Source: Pollenia angustigena
Lineage: Eukaryota; Arthropoda; Insecta; Diptera; Polleniidae
Reading direction: 5' to 3'
Assembly (NCBI GenBank): GCA_930367215.1
Contig: OV884059.1
Location: 29,937,882 to 30,001,881 of the forward strand
Length of the DNA: 64,000 bases
The notes under the pieces are model-generated. The model was not told the origin of the DNA. It ran no database searches and saw only the letters and a list, made by a program, of their open reading frames with translations. The position numbers were made by a program, and so were the translations under genes. Positions 31,209 through 43,907 of this stretch are shown in pieces; the stretch's first letter is position 1; every line of letters begins with the position of its first letter.

Positions 31209-32356
31209 TCTATATATATAAAAATTAAAAATGTTTGTATGTTTGTTTGTTTGTTGGCTTATAGACTCCGAAACTACTGAACCGATTTTCCTGAAATTTT
31301 TACAGTAACATCACGTGAGCCCTAAAAATAAAATAGGCTACTTATAGGGGCAGGGGAATTGGTACCCCGCATTGGATGCCAATATCAAATATCGCATATG
31401 GGCACTTCCAGAGAAAAGCTATCTTTTTGTCACGTCACGTCACCTAGCAATTATTCTTGTATTTTAGAACCACGTTGTTCAAATTTTTCCTCTCTTTCAC
31501 TAAATGAAAACCTAGTTTCACTCTACACCCAAATGCAAAAAAGTAAATAATATTTTCATTATTCTTTGAGAAACAATAAAAAATGGTTGGTGACGTTACG
31601 TGACAAAAAGTAGACATTTCTGTGGAAATACCAATATCTTAAGAGCCGCTGTACGCATTTTGTTGAACTTTTTGCAGTAGGATCGACTGAGCTCCAAAAT
31701 TAAAATAAAATAGCAGCGGGGGAAGTGTTTCCCCCATAGGGCGCCAATGTTTAATATCGCATATCTTAAGAACTGTTATAGTGAGAATGTTCAAACTTTG
31801 TAAAAGTCACTCTTATGGTATACTACACTTTCGAAAATAAAAATAAAACGGGTAGGCGCAGGGGGGGGGGAAATACCTCCCATAGGATGCATATATTAAA
31901 TATCGCTCAACTGAAGAACTATTAAAGGGAGAGTCTTCAAACGTGGTTAAAGCTACTATTATGGCAAACTTTAAATTTCAATATAGAAATGGGCGGGGTA
32001 GACAGAGGAGGAGCAGTACCCCTCATAGATAGAAATATAATTTAGAGCCGCTGCACTCATTTTGTTGAACTTTTTGTAGTATGATCTTCTGAACCCCAAA
32101 ATTGAAATAAAATAGCAGCGGGGATATGTTACCCCCCATAGGACGTCAATGTTTAATATCGCATATCTTAAGAACTGTTATAGTAAGAATGTTCAAACTT
32201 AGTAGAAGTCACTCCTATGGTATACTAAACTTTTGAAAATAAAAATAAAGCGGAAGGCGCAGGGAGGAAAAACCTTCTGTTGGCTGCATATATTAAATAT
32301 CTCTCAACTGAAGAAGTGGTTAAAGCAGTGTAGCGAAGCGCACCGGGTTAAGCTAG
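31209..32356 (+). mobile_element. Helentron/DINE-like non-autonomous element 1
   Basis: Begins TCTATATATATAAAAATT followed by a block common in insect DINE-like elements (gactccgaaactactgaacc), and ends gcgaagcgcaccgggttaag then CTAG. These termini match non-autonomous Helentron relatives. There is no Rep/helicase. The interior repeats itself: about 31620-31925 is homologous to 32030-32320. Confidence 0.75.
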
Positions 32357-32502
32357 TTTACTATAAAATAATAGAAAAAATAACGATTAAATTTAACATT
32401 TTTACTGTCCTGGTTAGAGGTATATGTTATATTGTATAACATATACTCAGTCCTATACTGTAATATAAGACTTTAAGTCTTGTGTATGGGCCAACAAATA
32501 CA

Positions 32503-32541
<39 letters not shown>

Positions 32542-32656
32542 ACCCTATATATAAACAGAAGCCATCTTTTTACAGGGTATTATCGACACTCTCGATTTAT
32601 ACGGGGTGTAAAGTGCAACAATGGCTGAATAAAACACGTTGCCCTATTAGAGAGCA
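32357..32656. repeat. Possible LINE 3' end with (AATA)n tail
   Basis: About 32440-32502 ends ggccaacaaatacat and is followed by (AATA)n to about 32542. The pattern, unique 3' sequence then an ATAAA-type tail, resembles the end of the LINE at 61.2 kb. It could also be a plain microsatellite. Confidence 0.35.
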
Positions 32657-33480
32657 ACACAGAGAAAAAAATCAAGTTAAAAACGTAGAAAACAAGGTTG
32701 ATTTAAAATTTTTCGGTGGTGATTTTGCTTCATACGTTATTCATGTTAATTCAACCTGATTTTACAATAACTTGCGAACAACATTTTTTTCTTTTAAAAT
32801 AACTATAGTTCATGTTAATTTAACATTGCAGTAATGTTAGAGCAAAATGTCATTTATGTTAAAAAATAACAATCCGAATCACGTTGAATGAAAGTTATTT
32901 CAAGATGAAACTACGTGAATTTCATGTAGAATCAAATTTGTTTGAGTGTGATACAACAGAGTGAAGAAGCTTCAGAGAAACCATGTGAATTTATTTAAGA
33001 ATAATCAAAACACTTACCCCTGTAACACATGTTTCACTTATTTTTTATTCTCCTTTGCTAACAGAAACATCAGCAGAATCGCCCGATATGGTTTTCGTCA
33101 TCATTCTGCTTTGCAAACTTGATGTACTATTTAACTAAATAATTTTAATTAAAAGAATACGGGAATTGTCTCCTTTTTATAACATATTTTAAACATGAAA
33201 ATAAAAAATGTTCATACTTGAGTATGTGTGCATGGTAATTTAACAAGATAAGCTTTCGATTTCAATATAAAACAGCTTTTTATGGATTCAATATTGAACA
33301 ATGTTATTTTAACAGTGAATTATATTAAATAAACATGATTTAAGGTTATTTTAATATTTTTCATTTAAAATTGATATGAAATAATGATAAATTTAAATAA
33401 AGGGCATACTTTTGCAGACATTTACTATGATTCTCAATCAACATTTCGCCATGTTAATTTTATTGGTATTTTTTTCTGTA
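32657..33480. mobile_element. DNA element with ACACAGAGAAAAAAAT-type ends and TTAACATG arrays
   Basis: The left end ACACAGAGAAAAAAATCAAG and the right end TATTTTTTTCTGTAT are imperfect inverses. GTTAATTTAACAT-type palindromes recur. The block 33045-33180 is homologous to 11455-11590 in the element at 11054-12078, so the two are relatives although their repeated motifs differ. No clear target duplication. Confidence 0.5.
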
Positions 33481-33835
33481 TGAAGGCATTTTTAATAAAC
33501 TAACACCAAATTGCATTTAAAAAAGGGACATTTTTTGTAGAAAAGAAAACACTATAAAAATAATTTTTGGGAACAAATAATTTTTAATCTATATATATAA
33601 AATTGTAACGTTACTAACTCACTGATTCATCATCGCACAGCCTTAACGCCTGAAGCTAAAAACTTGAAAATTGGACCGGAGGTGGGTCTCTCCCCAAATC
33701 GGTTCACTAAGACGGGATTTCTGGTTATTCGAATGTTTAGGGGGTAAATTCGGAAACCTTTTATCTCCAAAACTAAAAGAGATACAAAAAAACCAGGGAC
33801 CGTAACAGTTATGCCTTTTTTCATAAAAGTCAGAT

Positions 33836-34385
33836 GAAAACCGTTATTTTTTGATTTTAATTTTTTTAAACAAAAATAACAGTTATTTTTTGATTTTTAT
33901 TTTTTTGAACAAAAATAACTGTTATTTTTTGATTTATATTTTTGATAAAAATAACAGTTATTTTTTGATTTTTATTTTTTTTAACAAAAATAACAGTTAT
34001 TTTTTGATTTTTATTTTTTCAAGCAAAAATAAAAGTTATTCTCTAAATAAATGTACGTGTTTTAATAATTAAGATGACTTTAATAATTATTTTAATGTGC
34101 ATAAGGAATTCCAATGATAATTACATACTAAAATAAAAATTTAAAGTCATCTAAATTATTAAATCACGTACATTTATTTAGACAATAACTTTTATTTTTG
34201 CTTGAAAAAATAAAAATCAAAAAATAACTGTTATTTTTGTTCAAAAAAAATAAAAATCAAAAAATAACTGTTATTTTTGATCGAAAAAATCAAAAAATAA
34301 CAGTTATTTTTGTTGAAAAAAATAAAAATCAAAAAATAACTGTTAAGTTTGATCGAAAATATAAAAATCAATATATTTTATCATT
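33836..34385. repeat. Inverted minisatellite of an AACAGTTATTTTT unit
   Basis: Left arm (33836-34070): about six units of 30-40 bases, AACAGTTATTTTTTGATTTT plus an A/T linker. Right arm (34135-34385): the same units inverted. The arms are separated by about 60 bases and could form a very long hairpin. Confidence 0.8.
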
Positions 34386-34933
34386 GACAAGTGCATGAGG
34401 AACAATATGGTATACTTGAATCAGTTTTTCGACATTTACTTCCATGTGCTTTTGTTTTAAAATTCCAAAATATAACTGTAATTTTCGGTCCCTAAAAAAA
34501 ACTGAAATACCTATCGTTGTTCTTGTGAAAAATAAGTGGACATGTGTCTGGTACTTTTTTGAAATTCGGCTCTTTTAGGGTGAAAACGGGTAAAACCTGG
34601 ATTTTGGTTCTTTTTTTGAAACAATTTACCTAGAAACTTATCAAAAAAAAAAAAAAAAAAAAAAAAAACACGAATATAAGTTTGGTACTTTTTCAAAATT
34701 CGAACGTTCAAGGGGTGAAAATCGTAATTATTTTTGGTACTTTTTTACAAAACATTTTGCTTCATACATTGACATATTCGTACTAAATTATGGACACCCA
34801 CTAAAATACAGCAATTTTCGATATTTAATAAGGGGAAAAAATAGTTCCAACTTGGAAAATACGGGAAATTTAATATCATTCTTCAGCTATTTGGTTCTAC
34901 AACTGGTATTTTTGAATTATCGTTAATATTGAA

Positions 34934-35589
34934 GGGGGGTGCTTTTATACCATGGGAGGTAAAAAACTATTAAATAAAGCCATTTCCTAATACTACTAAT
35001 GTGTCCTTAGGCCACGCTGGCCTTATCTCCCATTCAAAAGAGAGATAAAGCCTTTTATTTTTTTTTTCATTCGAATGGGAGGCAAAAGAAATGGCTTTAT
35101 CTCTCATTTCAGTTTTGAAGAACTTTTCCATTTTACATTGATTAATAGTTTTCTTATTTTTATAATTTAGAGGTTATGATTTTCCCTTTTACTAAAGTTA
35201 AGTATTGAAATCTGGCTTCGCATACTAAAGTTTTTCTGCTTGGCGGCCTGTGGCTTAGGGGTTTTTTCCTCCAGTAGGACGCGGCAGGTGGCTTCGCTGA
35301 ATAAAGTTTTCCTGCGTGCGTCACAAGAATAAAAAAATGCTTTTCAATGATAACTAAGGATTTTCCCTTTTACAGAATGTTTACACCATGCAAAACAATA
35401 TTCTGGAAAAATATGGCTTTGCCTCTCATTTGGGGGGGAAAAATATGGCTATAAATCTCACTTCGCAAAATTTTACATATGACTTACCTCTCAATGATTG
35501 TGCAAAACTACCATTACGGCTTTATCTCCCATTCAATTGAGCAATAAAACCATCATGGCCTTACCTCCCATGGTTAATAAGCACCCCCC
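34934..35589. mobile_element. 656-bp hAT MITE nested in the Helentron-like element
   Basis: Ends GGGGGGTGCTTTTATACC and TTAATAAGCACCCCCC, with CATGGGAGGTAA and its inverse just inside. Perfect 8-bp duplication ATATTGAA (34926-34933, 35590-35597). Subterminal repeats of GCCTTATCTCCCATT type recur along both halves. No coding capacity. Confidence 0.88.
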
Positions 35590-36078
35590 ATATTGAACCT
35601 TAAAACATAAAATTCAACATGCAATGTCCTGAGTGGATACAAATCTATGAGGGAACTTTTTGGTACTTTTTTGTTCTTTAATTGGTACTTTTAAAATTTT
35701 TGTAAGTATTGGACCTAGAAACATAAAATTCAAGATGCAATGTCCTGAGAAAGTAAACGCGTACACAACCTGTACCTATTTTGGAATAATGCGGGAAATT
35801 TACTTTCTTTCATTTGCTTTTGTGTTCTAAGAGTGGTACTTTTTAAATTTTCTATTCTATTGAACTTAGAAACACAAAATTATAGGTTAATTTTGTTTAA
35901 ACCTAGGAACATAAACTTTGGCATATAAATATGTTTATGAAAGAAAAGGCCCGATAACAAAGTAGGGGGTTAAATGCTAGAATTTAAACAAGTTAAAACC
36001 TGGAAAAATAAACTTTGGCATACAAATATGTCCACGAAGAATGAGGAGACGCTAACGAAATAGCGGGTTAAATGCTAG

Positions 36079-36885
36079 TTAATAATATTTTGGTTGTTGT
36101 GCTTAATTCCCAATTTATATTTTTAATAAATACACTGAAATTAATTGTTGGAGGATAAGCTAAAGGAAACCTTTTCCAAAGCACTTTAGAAAAGCTAAAT
36201 GTATTAGATATGCAAACAAAACTTAACAGCAAATGGGAATGACAAACACTGAACATTTTTATTTCCAACGATATCAAAGCTTAAACCAAATAAAAACAAT
36301 AAGCAGTAGGTTTGTTTTAAAATTGAATAATTTTTTATCTCGATTAACGGCAATTAAATACAAACCCTACTTTTGTTTAATATTTTATGACTGTGAAGTT
36401 TATATTTCTACTGGAAAATATTTTTCTCTATTTTTATTCTATTTCATTATTGAAATATCGATTCTTGCTTTTTGTTTTTAATTTATGTATATTCAAAATT
36501 ATTTTCCAAACAACATTAGAAACTTTATTAACAATTTGTTTGCTTAAACGACTCCTTAAATATTGCTTATGTTTTTTCCAATTTCAATAAGTGCAAAGTC
36601 TTGTTAAGGGATTCCTAATCGGCTTAAATGTTTATACATGTGGCTAAATTTACATACACACATAATAAAGTTTTTCTGCGTAAATTCCATAAAACATAAT
36701 TTTAGAGCTCCTAAAACCTGTCTGTAATCATTAAAAATTCATAAAAATTTTAGTTTTATTTTCTTAAGGCGTGTGTCGTAAACTATTTTTAATCAATTTA
36801 AAAAGAAATTATAATTTATAATTACATGTGTACATATATGTACATGAACATGCACCTCTACACATGTTGATTGATAGAAAGTAAT
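36079..36885. other. Sequence without a recognisable gene
   Basis: A/T-rich. Open frames here are hydrophobic low-complexity readings of T-rich DNA and are not called. Confidence 0.5.
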
Positions 36886-38127
36886 CAGTGTTACCACCAG
36901 CAAAATTCAAAATTACACTTGAGATGAAGCAAAATTACCCGATTTAAATGAAATTACACCTGATATAAAATTGAAGTTTTATTAAATAAAAAGACATTTA
37001 CAAAGAAGCAAAAACACAACAAACTCATTAAAACAAGATTTATATTAGTCAAGCTGTTAATTTTATTTAAATTAACAAAAATAACATTAAAGACTTAAAA
37101 AAAATTAATAAAACATAAAATAAAACTGCTAAAATAATGAGTTCAACTTCCACATTTGGTCGATATATCTTGGGAATGTTTAAAATGTTCCTTGTCATTG
37201 CTTTATAATGGATGCTTTTTAGCCCCATAGAGCTTACAAAAGGTTATCTGTCAATGCCACCAAATTATCCAAATATACTTTGAAAATCAGCCATCGATTT
37301 TCGCAACTTAAAGGTGACTTCATGCTTTAAATAACGGAACCTTTTTTTCACAAATGAAGGCGATGTGTTGATTAAGAGGAAATAAACTGTCAATTAGACG
37401 TCAAGGCCGTGGGATGTGACACTTATTGATTGTTTTCCGTAGGGCTGTGAAGTCAGTGGTTAATGCTGATAAACCAGCAGCAATCGGTGTCTTGGAGGTC
37501 AACATTGTTTATTTTATTCGAAAAAGAGAAACAAAATTGGACGTCTGCAATGCGTTTCGTCAAGGACAGGCGCGGTGGTGTTCTATTTGTTTTAAATCAG
37601 TTTCAAATGGTAATGCCGTGCATCAATCTGCGCTTAAATTAAATTTTTTTTTGTGTTTACCATTTTAAGTTTCATGTTCTTAAAAAATACCCTTTAAATT
37701 AATAAAATTAATTATATGTTGCAATATTGGAAACATATCTGCCCCCAGGCAAGTTTTTAGTTTGAATAACTTTTTTCAATAAACTTCGGGTTCTAAATCA
37801 CTATGATAGGCATCTTTATCCAAATCTAAGGGTCCATCTTGCGACACTCATTACCAAACATTTGAAAATATATGCATGTTTAATAATTGAAGTCGTTTCT
37901 TAAAAAGAAACCGAGACTTTGGTTCAGAAGGATGTGCATTTCTTAGCAACAATATTAAAAAAGAAATAAATGTCAACACTGAAATCGAATCTTGATTTTA
38001 TTAGGGCATCTGAAGTAAAAATCTCAAATTACACCTGAATTACACCTAAGAGAAATTACCCACGCTCTACCTTCGACCGTAAAAATTATACCAAATTCGG
38101 GCAATTAACCACAAAGTGGCAACACTG
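36886..38127. mobile_element. hAT-like MITE, CAGTGTTRCCA family, copy A
   Basis: Starts CAGTGTTACCACCAGC and ends GTGGCAACACTG. Flanking octamers AAAGTAAT and AATGTAAT match at 7 of 8 positions. The length is 1242 bp and the interior matches copy B (57710-62519) outside its LINE insertion. A short plus-strand frame (MIVFRRAVKSVVNADKP) occurs in both copies but has diverged by frameshift, so I do not call it a gene. Confidence 0.8.
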
Positions 38128-39761
38128 AATGTAATCTATTTAAAGGAACAAAATTTGAATGTGTGTAATGGTCACATATAAATATTTAATTTGTAATTTA
38201 TGAAACACACATTTTGCAATTTAAATTTGCTAAAACAAAACAAAAAAAAAAAAAAATAAAAATACAATTTTTTTTAATAAAAATGAAATGTGGAAAAGTT
38301 GCTTCCGGTTATGAGGGTAATCAATTTTATAAGGGATCGAAAAAAAGTTACAACATTCTTAATATCCGTAAAGTAAAAAACTTTTCATATTTATGCACAT
38401 AGTTTCAGGCGTTTAAAAACAAAAATTCTGTAATATGTATTTATGTACACAACAACCAGCATATGGGTGTGTGTGTGATATTTAGGGCTTTTTAAATCAT
38501 TTATTCTTCATATATTTAGTGAGTTTAACAAGATTGTAAAACACTTTAACTAACTTACTAACTAAACCAAAACAAAACTGTCAATAGCAGCCAAAGAGGC
38601 AGACTGCAAATGGTAGATGTAGAGGTAGCTTAATTGGATTGAAAACTACAAAATCTTACTAGATTTCTAAGCAAATATTTTGCGGTCCTTATGACTTTTT
38701 TGCTGCAAAACTGTATAAATTCATGGCTGTTCACAATAACTCACATAAGTAAATACAAAACACATATAGAATTTTGGCAAATTCAATTCTAAACACATAC
38801 TTCCTGCTTTCAATTGCAAATTTGCCACAAAACGTTGTAAATTAAACTTTTGACATTCGATGTTCTACTTTATTCGCACATCTAATATTGTTTATCTGAA
38901 TGTGAAGATGTGTGTTTGTAAAAGGCAGCTATAAAACCGCATTACTTTTATATGGTTGAATATTCTAAGCTCTTCTTCTATGCGTCCTCTATTTAACATA
39001 CATAAATATACACATGCATTAGAGCTGATCCATTTCATATGTGTACACACGCAAAAACAACCATTTACGCTTTTGTGTGAGTGTCTATCTGTGTAAAAAT
39101 TTAGCCTACTTTAGGGCTCCCCTTTAAACCTCGCCGCATTTGAAATCAGTTTGGTGTTCAATGTAAAAATGATAGTGCTCAAAGGAATCGAAATATTGTC
39201 TGTATCTCTTTTTATGCTCTTAGCATGTGATTTGGGGTTTTTTTTTTGAATATTTTCGATTGTGTGTTAGTATGAGTGAGTGTGTTCCAGAATGAAAATA
39301 ACCTTTTCCTATAAAATAAATGAAATAAAATTAAATGCAAATTACAAAAAAAAAAAAAAAAACTGGGGAAAAAAGTCATAATATAGACATACAACACAAA
39401 ATTTATGGCATAAAACCTGTTTAGTCATATGACTAGGATTATCTGTCAACAGACGTGTAGCATATAAACACATTGACAGACAGCATGAGAGGCGAATACT
39501 CACAAAATTAAAAAAAAAAATTTTTTTTGGTTGTTATAAACGACAGCAGACTGAAAATTATTTTTAAAAGGTGGCTTACTGTTACGTTCGCCAAGACAGC
39601 AGCGAAAGTTAGCAACGACGAAAATTACAAATCAAGGGATTTAGTGGCAACGCCGGAAACGAAAATAAAGGGATTTTTTGGATATAACGATTTTAGAAAT
39701 ATTGATATAGATATAGATTAAAAATATATATAAAAAAATCCACTTTGCGAAAAATCGCCCG
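38128..39761. other. Sequence without a recognisable gene
   Basis: A/T-rich, with small poly(A) tracts at 38238-38254 and 39347-39361. No supported feature. Confidence 0.5.
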
Positions 39762-39945
39762 AGCCGTTCCAGAGAAAAGTTGGTTTATCCGAATTGGTCT
39801 GTAAAAATCGTTGCTGATTTATGCCAAACAAACTAGGAAGTGTCAGGGCATAAACTTAATTAAAAATATGGAAAAATGCCTGGCATAAATCAGCAACGAT
39901 TTTTAGTGACCATTTCGGATAAACACACTTTTCTCTGGGACGGCT
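39762..39945. mobile_element. 184-bp palindromic MITE
   Basis: Inverted arms of about 65 bases: AGCCGTTCCAGAGAAAAG and, further in, AAAATCGTTGCTGATTTATG are mirrored on the right side. The arms differ at several positions. No coding capacity. Confidence 0.8.
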
Positions 39946-40835
39946 AAACTCAACTGAAGTTGAGTTGCCAGCAGCGGAACAAGCTTTTGACCCATCCTAA
40001 CCAGTTTCAGAAGGATGGATTAGACGTGTTTACTAAATATGGAATTAATTAGAACTAAGAAAATTAGACTGACATATATAAAGGGTGTTTTTTATAGAGT
40101 GCCACAACTTTGATTTGGCATCACTACTTTGTTTGAGCACCCATTTAACAGCTGATAGTTGCTTTTTGTTTAGTTTGCTTTGAAATTTTATTATAAATGG
40201 ACTAACAACAGAGCAACGCGTGCAAATTGTTGAAATCTTTAATCAAAATAATTAATCTATTCTTCAAACTCATGCTGCACTTCTTCTATTTGATGGCGTT
40301 AATATTCGTCCTTCATAGCGGCTAATCCGAAGAACAGTAGATTGTTTTTGGACCTCATTTACTGTTACTGATAATGTGCATCCCGTGAGACGCCGAACAG
40401 TGTGAATTGAAAAAGCCGTAGTTGCTGTACAGGAAAGCATTGAAGATGATCCTAATCCATCAATTAGTCGCCGTTCTCAGCAACTGGGGTTGAGTCCTTG
40501 TACTTTATAGAAGATTTTACGAAAGTATCTTGGCTTAAAAGCTTCTTGTGCAGGAATTAAGGACAAACCACCATCGTATGGGCTGAATCACAAATTGATA
40601 TTGATTTTTAATATCCGTCTAAAATTTATTTTCCGATGAAGCCCATTTCTGGATGAATCGGTACGCAAATAAGCAGAATTGTCGCATTTGGAGTGAAGAG
40701 AATCCACAAGCTTTTGTCGAAACACCATTACATCGACAGAAAATTACTGATTTTTGCGCTTTATGGGCCGCCGCCAAAAGTCCAATTTTTTATCGCCGAT
40801 TTCAACAATTTTAATGCCAATTCATAGCAAACATA

Positions 40836-41779
40836 CACTGAAGAAAAATGCTTCATATATTTAATGAATCATTTTCATAAAAAAATTTTCCTTGGGTAAA
40901 TGAAAATTTTCATTGTTTAAATGGAATTTCATAGTTATAATGAAGTATTTTCGTTAAAATCGCTTCATTGGATTTCGTAATTACGTTAAAATTTTTCATT
41001 GGATACATGAAAACTTAAGTTTGTCCAATTAAAACAAAAAATTTTAATTGGGAACATAAAAAAACAATATACAAACATAACTATATTCATAAATTAATAC
41101 AAAATTATATTTTCCTTAAAAAACATTTTTAATTGTTAATTAAAAAATGTAAGATTTAATAATTTAATACATCTAATGTTACATGTATGCCATTAATTTT
41201 ATGAATTAAAAAAATTTTTTTATAAAAGCAACATACATATTTCAAAAATTGCCTTCATAAAGTTAAATTTTCATTATGACAATAAAAATGTCATTATAGT
41301 AATGAAACAAAAACTTTCAATCCACTTTCAATCAACGTTGTTATTATTATTATGGACAATTTAATCTCATATTTACGGTCTTAATTGAGTAAAAAACATA
41401 ATTTTTTTATCCAAAAACTACAATGCCCCGGTAGACTAGCTGGTAGTGAGCTAGTCTATCAGCACCGAGGTTGCGCGATCGAATCCCGCCAGAGACAGAC
41501 AAAAAAAAAAAAAGAATAAAATAAACTAAAATAAGATAAGAAAACAAAAAAAAAAAAAAAAAAAAATAATTAAAAATTAAAAAAAAAATTTTTTACTTTA
41601 TTGAAAGTATTCATTCAATGAATAATATTCATAGATCTAATGTAATGTTTCATTAACTCCTTTTAATGAAACAGGTTTCATTGATCCAACGAAGCGCTGC
41701 ATAGGTTCCCTTTTTAATGCAATTTTTCATGGGATTAATGTCAAAATTCATTGGTATTGCGAAGAAAATTCTTTCAGTG
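40836..41779. mobile_element. DNA element with CACTGAA ends and TTTCATT/AATGAAA arrays
   Basis: Ends CACTGAAGAAAA and GAATTCTTTCAGTG-like inverse (cttctttcagtg type), flanked by TA (40834-40835, 41780-41781). Both halves are dense in short motifs TTCATT, AATGAAA and TTTTCATTG. A tRNA-like SINE head lies inside at about 41424-41500. No transposase. Confidence 0.55.
41424..41513 (+). repeat. tRNA-derived SINE head followed directly by poly(A)
   Basis: Contains an A-box-like block (gtagactagctggtagtgag) and a B-box-like block (gcgatcgaatcccgc), about 40 bases apart, closely similar to 54626-54698. Here the A run begins right after agacagac, so the tRNA-unrelated body of the other copy is absent. 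The 5' and 3' ends do not pair as an acceptor stem, so it is not a working tRNA. Confidence 0.6.
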
Positions 41780-41781
41780 TA

Positions 41782-42654
41782 TTGGAACTAAAGTATCCAA
41801 AAAAAACTGCGTCAAAATTTTAGTTATTGTGGGTGTGGCATACAACTGTAAACAAAAATTTTAGAAAAGTTGTAGAAAAAAATTAATTCTTGTGAATTTA
41901 ATCAGAACTAAATTTTGATTACTCGCAAGCTGTTATCAATAATGGGTCGAATTTTTTTTGTTATATTAGTGGGATAGTAGACTTTAAGAAATGGTTCGTT
42001 ACATCTCAGTATCATTTATCTCATCAGGTATACAAAAAGTTTCCCAAGGTTCTATATTTTAGTTAAATCCGAAATTCAGAGGAATATAACTTGTTAGGAT
42101 CAAAAGGGATTTTGGTACCATTAGAAAGCTCAAAGTGTCCTCTTTAATCCCATATATACTTTTGCAACTGTTTGGAACTGTCTGTTAAAGACTTTTTTCA
42201 TTTAAATGAAATTACTCGCAACATTTTTTTTGTTTTTATTTCACTGACATTCGTAATAGTTTTGTTTTAAAAAATAGTTCTGCACCTGATGCAATTCTTG
42301 GAACTATCAGCTTTTGAGTTGATTTGGAAGAACACGGGTCCATAGAGGGTCGTGAGAGTGACTTGTGGTCCTCTAAAATTGGTAGCCTCGGATATTCAAG
42401 TTTTTAAAATAATCGCCAAGAATGTATGTATTTATGCAAACAAATTAGACTAAAGCTGACATACAAAAAATATGTTTAAATGTAAAGTTATCTCCTTTGC
42501 CTTTCGAGATATTCGGATAAAACGGATTTTTTGGTCTGATTTTTTTTAATGTTATCAATACATTTTTCATATTGGTAGGAAAGCAGACTTAAGCAATGGT
42601 ATGTTGTATTATCAAATGCTTATGCATTTTTCTATAATTGTAGTGGTTTATTCT
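41782..42654. other. Sequence without a recognisable gene
   Basis: Lies inside the mariner insertion. A/T-rich with no supported frame or repeat boundary. Confidence 0.4.
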
Positions 42655-43412
42655 CGGCCAAGAAGCATCTCGATACCTACAGGATCATATATTTCCACTC
42701 GAAATGTGGTTAAAGCAATGGAGGATAAAGGTCAATGAGCAAAAATGCGTACATATAACGTTCACCTTGCGTCGGGAATCATGCCCCCCTATTAAAATCA
42801 ATAATCAAATAATACCTCAAAATTCGCATGTAAAATACCTCGGTATTCTTTTAGATCGCCGTTTAACGTGGAAAAGCCATAACTCAAATAAAACTAAAAG
42901 CCATCCAAATTCATTGGCTTATTGGAAGAAACTCTGTCCTTAGTCTTGACAATCTGGTGCTATGTTTTTCAGTTATGGGGCACTGCCTCGGCCTCTAATA
43001 TCAAAAAAATTCAAAGGCGCCAAAATAAACTTCCTCAAATAATCACAGCTGCCCCTTGGTATATAAAAAAACTGAAATATTCACAAGGATCTCAATTTTC
43101 CATTAGTTAAAACTATGATTTCGAAATATGCAGTAAAATACTTAAAAAGGCTCGAATTGCATCCGAACCCATTGGCTCGAAATATTTTGAATGATAGTGG
43201 CCACACTCGCTTAAGAAGAAGAGCCACTGCAGCACTTATCCAATTAGATGAGCGATAAACACCTACATAAGTGAACAGAACCCGTGATGAGAAAATGTTT
43301 GTCTGGCACTGGCAGGACATGAAATAAAGTATTAGTCTAAGTTTTGATTAATTATTGTTAGTTCATATTAAAAATATGAAGATTCAATAAATAAATAATA
43401 AAAAAAAAAAAT
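42655..43412 (+). pseudogene. 5'-truncated Jockey-type LINE, C-terminal reverse-transcriptase part
   Basis: The reading preserves the end of a Jockey-clade ORF2: ASRYLQDHIF, WLKQWRIKVNEQKCVHITFT, then VKYLGILLDRRLTWKSH. After a frameshift near 42930 it continues with FQLWGTASASNIKKIQRRQN and APWYI. After another it ends HPNPLARNILND through RRRATAALIQL. These blocks lie beyond the RT catalytic motif, which is lost with the 5' truncation. A short 3' sequence and a poly(A) run (43401-43412) close the insertion. Jockey assignment is from the order and wording of these conserved blocks. Confidence 0.82.
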
Positions 43413-43907
43413 CTAATACATATGAATACTTATTTTTACTATTTCACCGAAAGATGTTCTTTCGCTGCTGTTAAAACAATATTTTCTCCAGAAAATCATT
43501 TAATCATATTCTAAAAGCGTTTTTCCGGGATTGGGAATATGGAGTATTTCTTAATCAAAAATGGGGATGCTTTTAAGTCCACTGTCTTAAGATCTCTTCG
43601 GTCTACATAACTTCAAAATTTCATTGTGATATCTCTATCTATGTCTGATTCATGGAATGTTAAACATTAAAATTATTATTATTATTTCTGTAGTGTAAAC
43701 GAATTAAAGGGTTTTCAATATGAGTAAAAACAAGTTAGAGGGCTATATTCGGCTACGCCGTACCTTATATACCCTTCACCATGGTGAGATAAGAACAAAA
43801 CGTTATATAAATAACGTTCTTTAGATATACAAAATAAATATTTATTGAGTCACGCCAACTTTTCATTTCGTCATGCCGAAGAATATGACATAATCAAAAA
43901 ATTTATA
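43413..43907. other. Sequence without a recognisable gene
   Basis: Begins after the LINE poly(A). No supported feature. Confidence 0.4.

Larger units (their letters stand above)
33588..36078 (+). mobile_element. Helentron/DINE-like element 2
   Basis: Begins TCTATATATATAAAATTG followed by taacgttactaactcactg, and ends agcgggttaaatg then CTAG. A second, very similar end (ggggttaaatgctag) lies about 98 bases earlier, at 35980, so the 3' end is tandemly duplicated. The interior holds an inverted minisatellite and a nested hAT MITE. No protein is encoded. Confidence 0.7.

Noticed and set aside
33836..34385. CRISPR-like array of regular repeats
   Set aside because: Units are A/T-rich, contiguous with no unique spacers, arranged as inverted arms in a Helentron-like element of a eukaryote.
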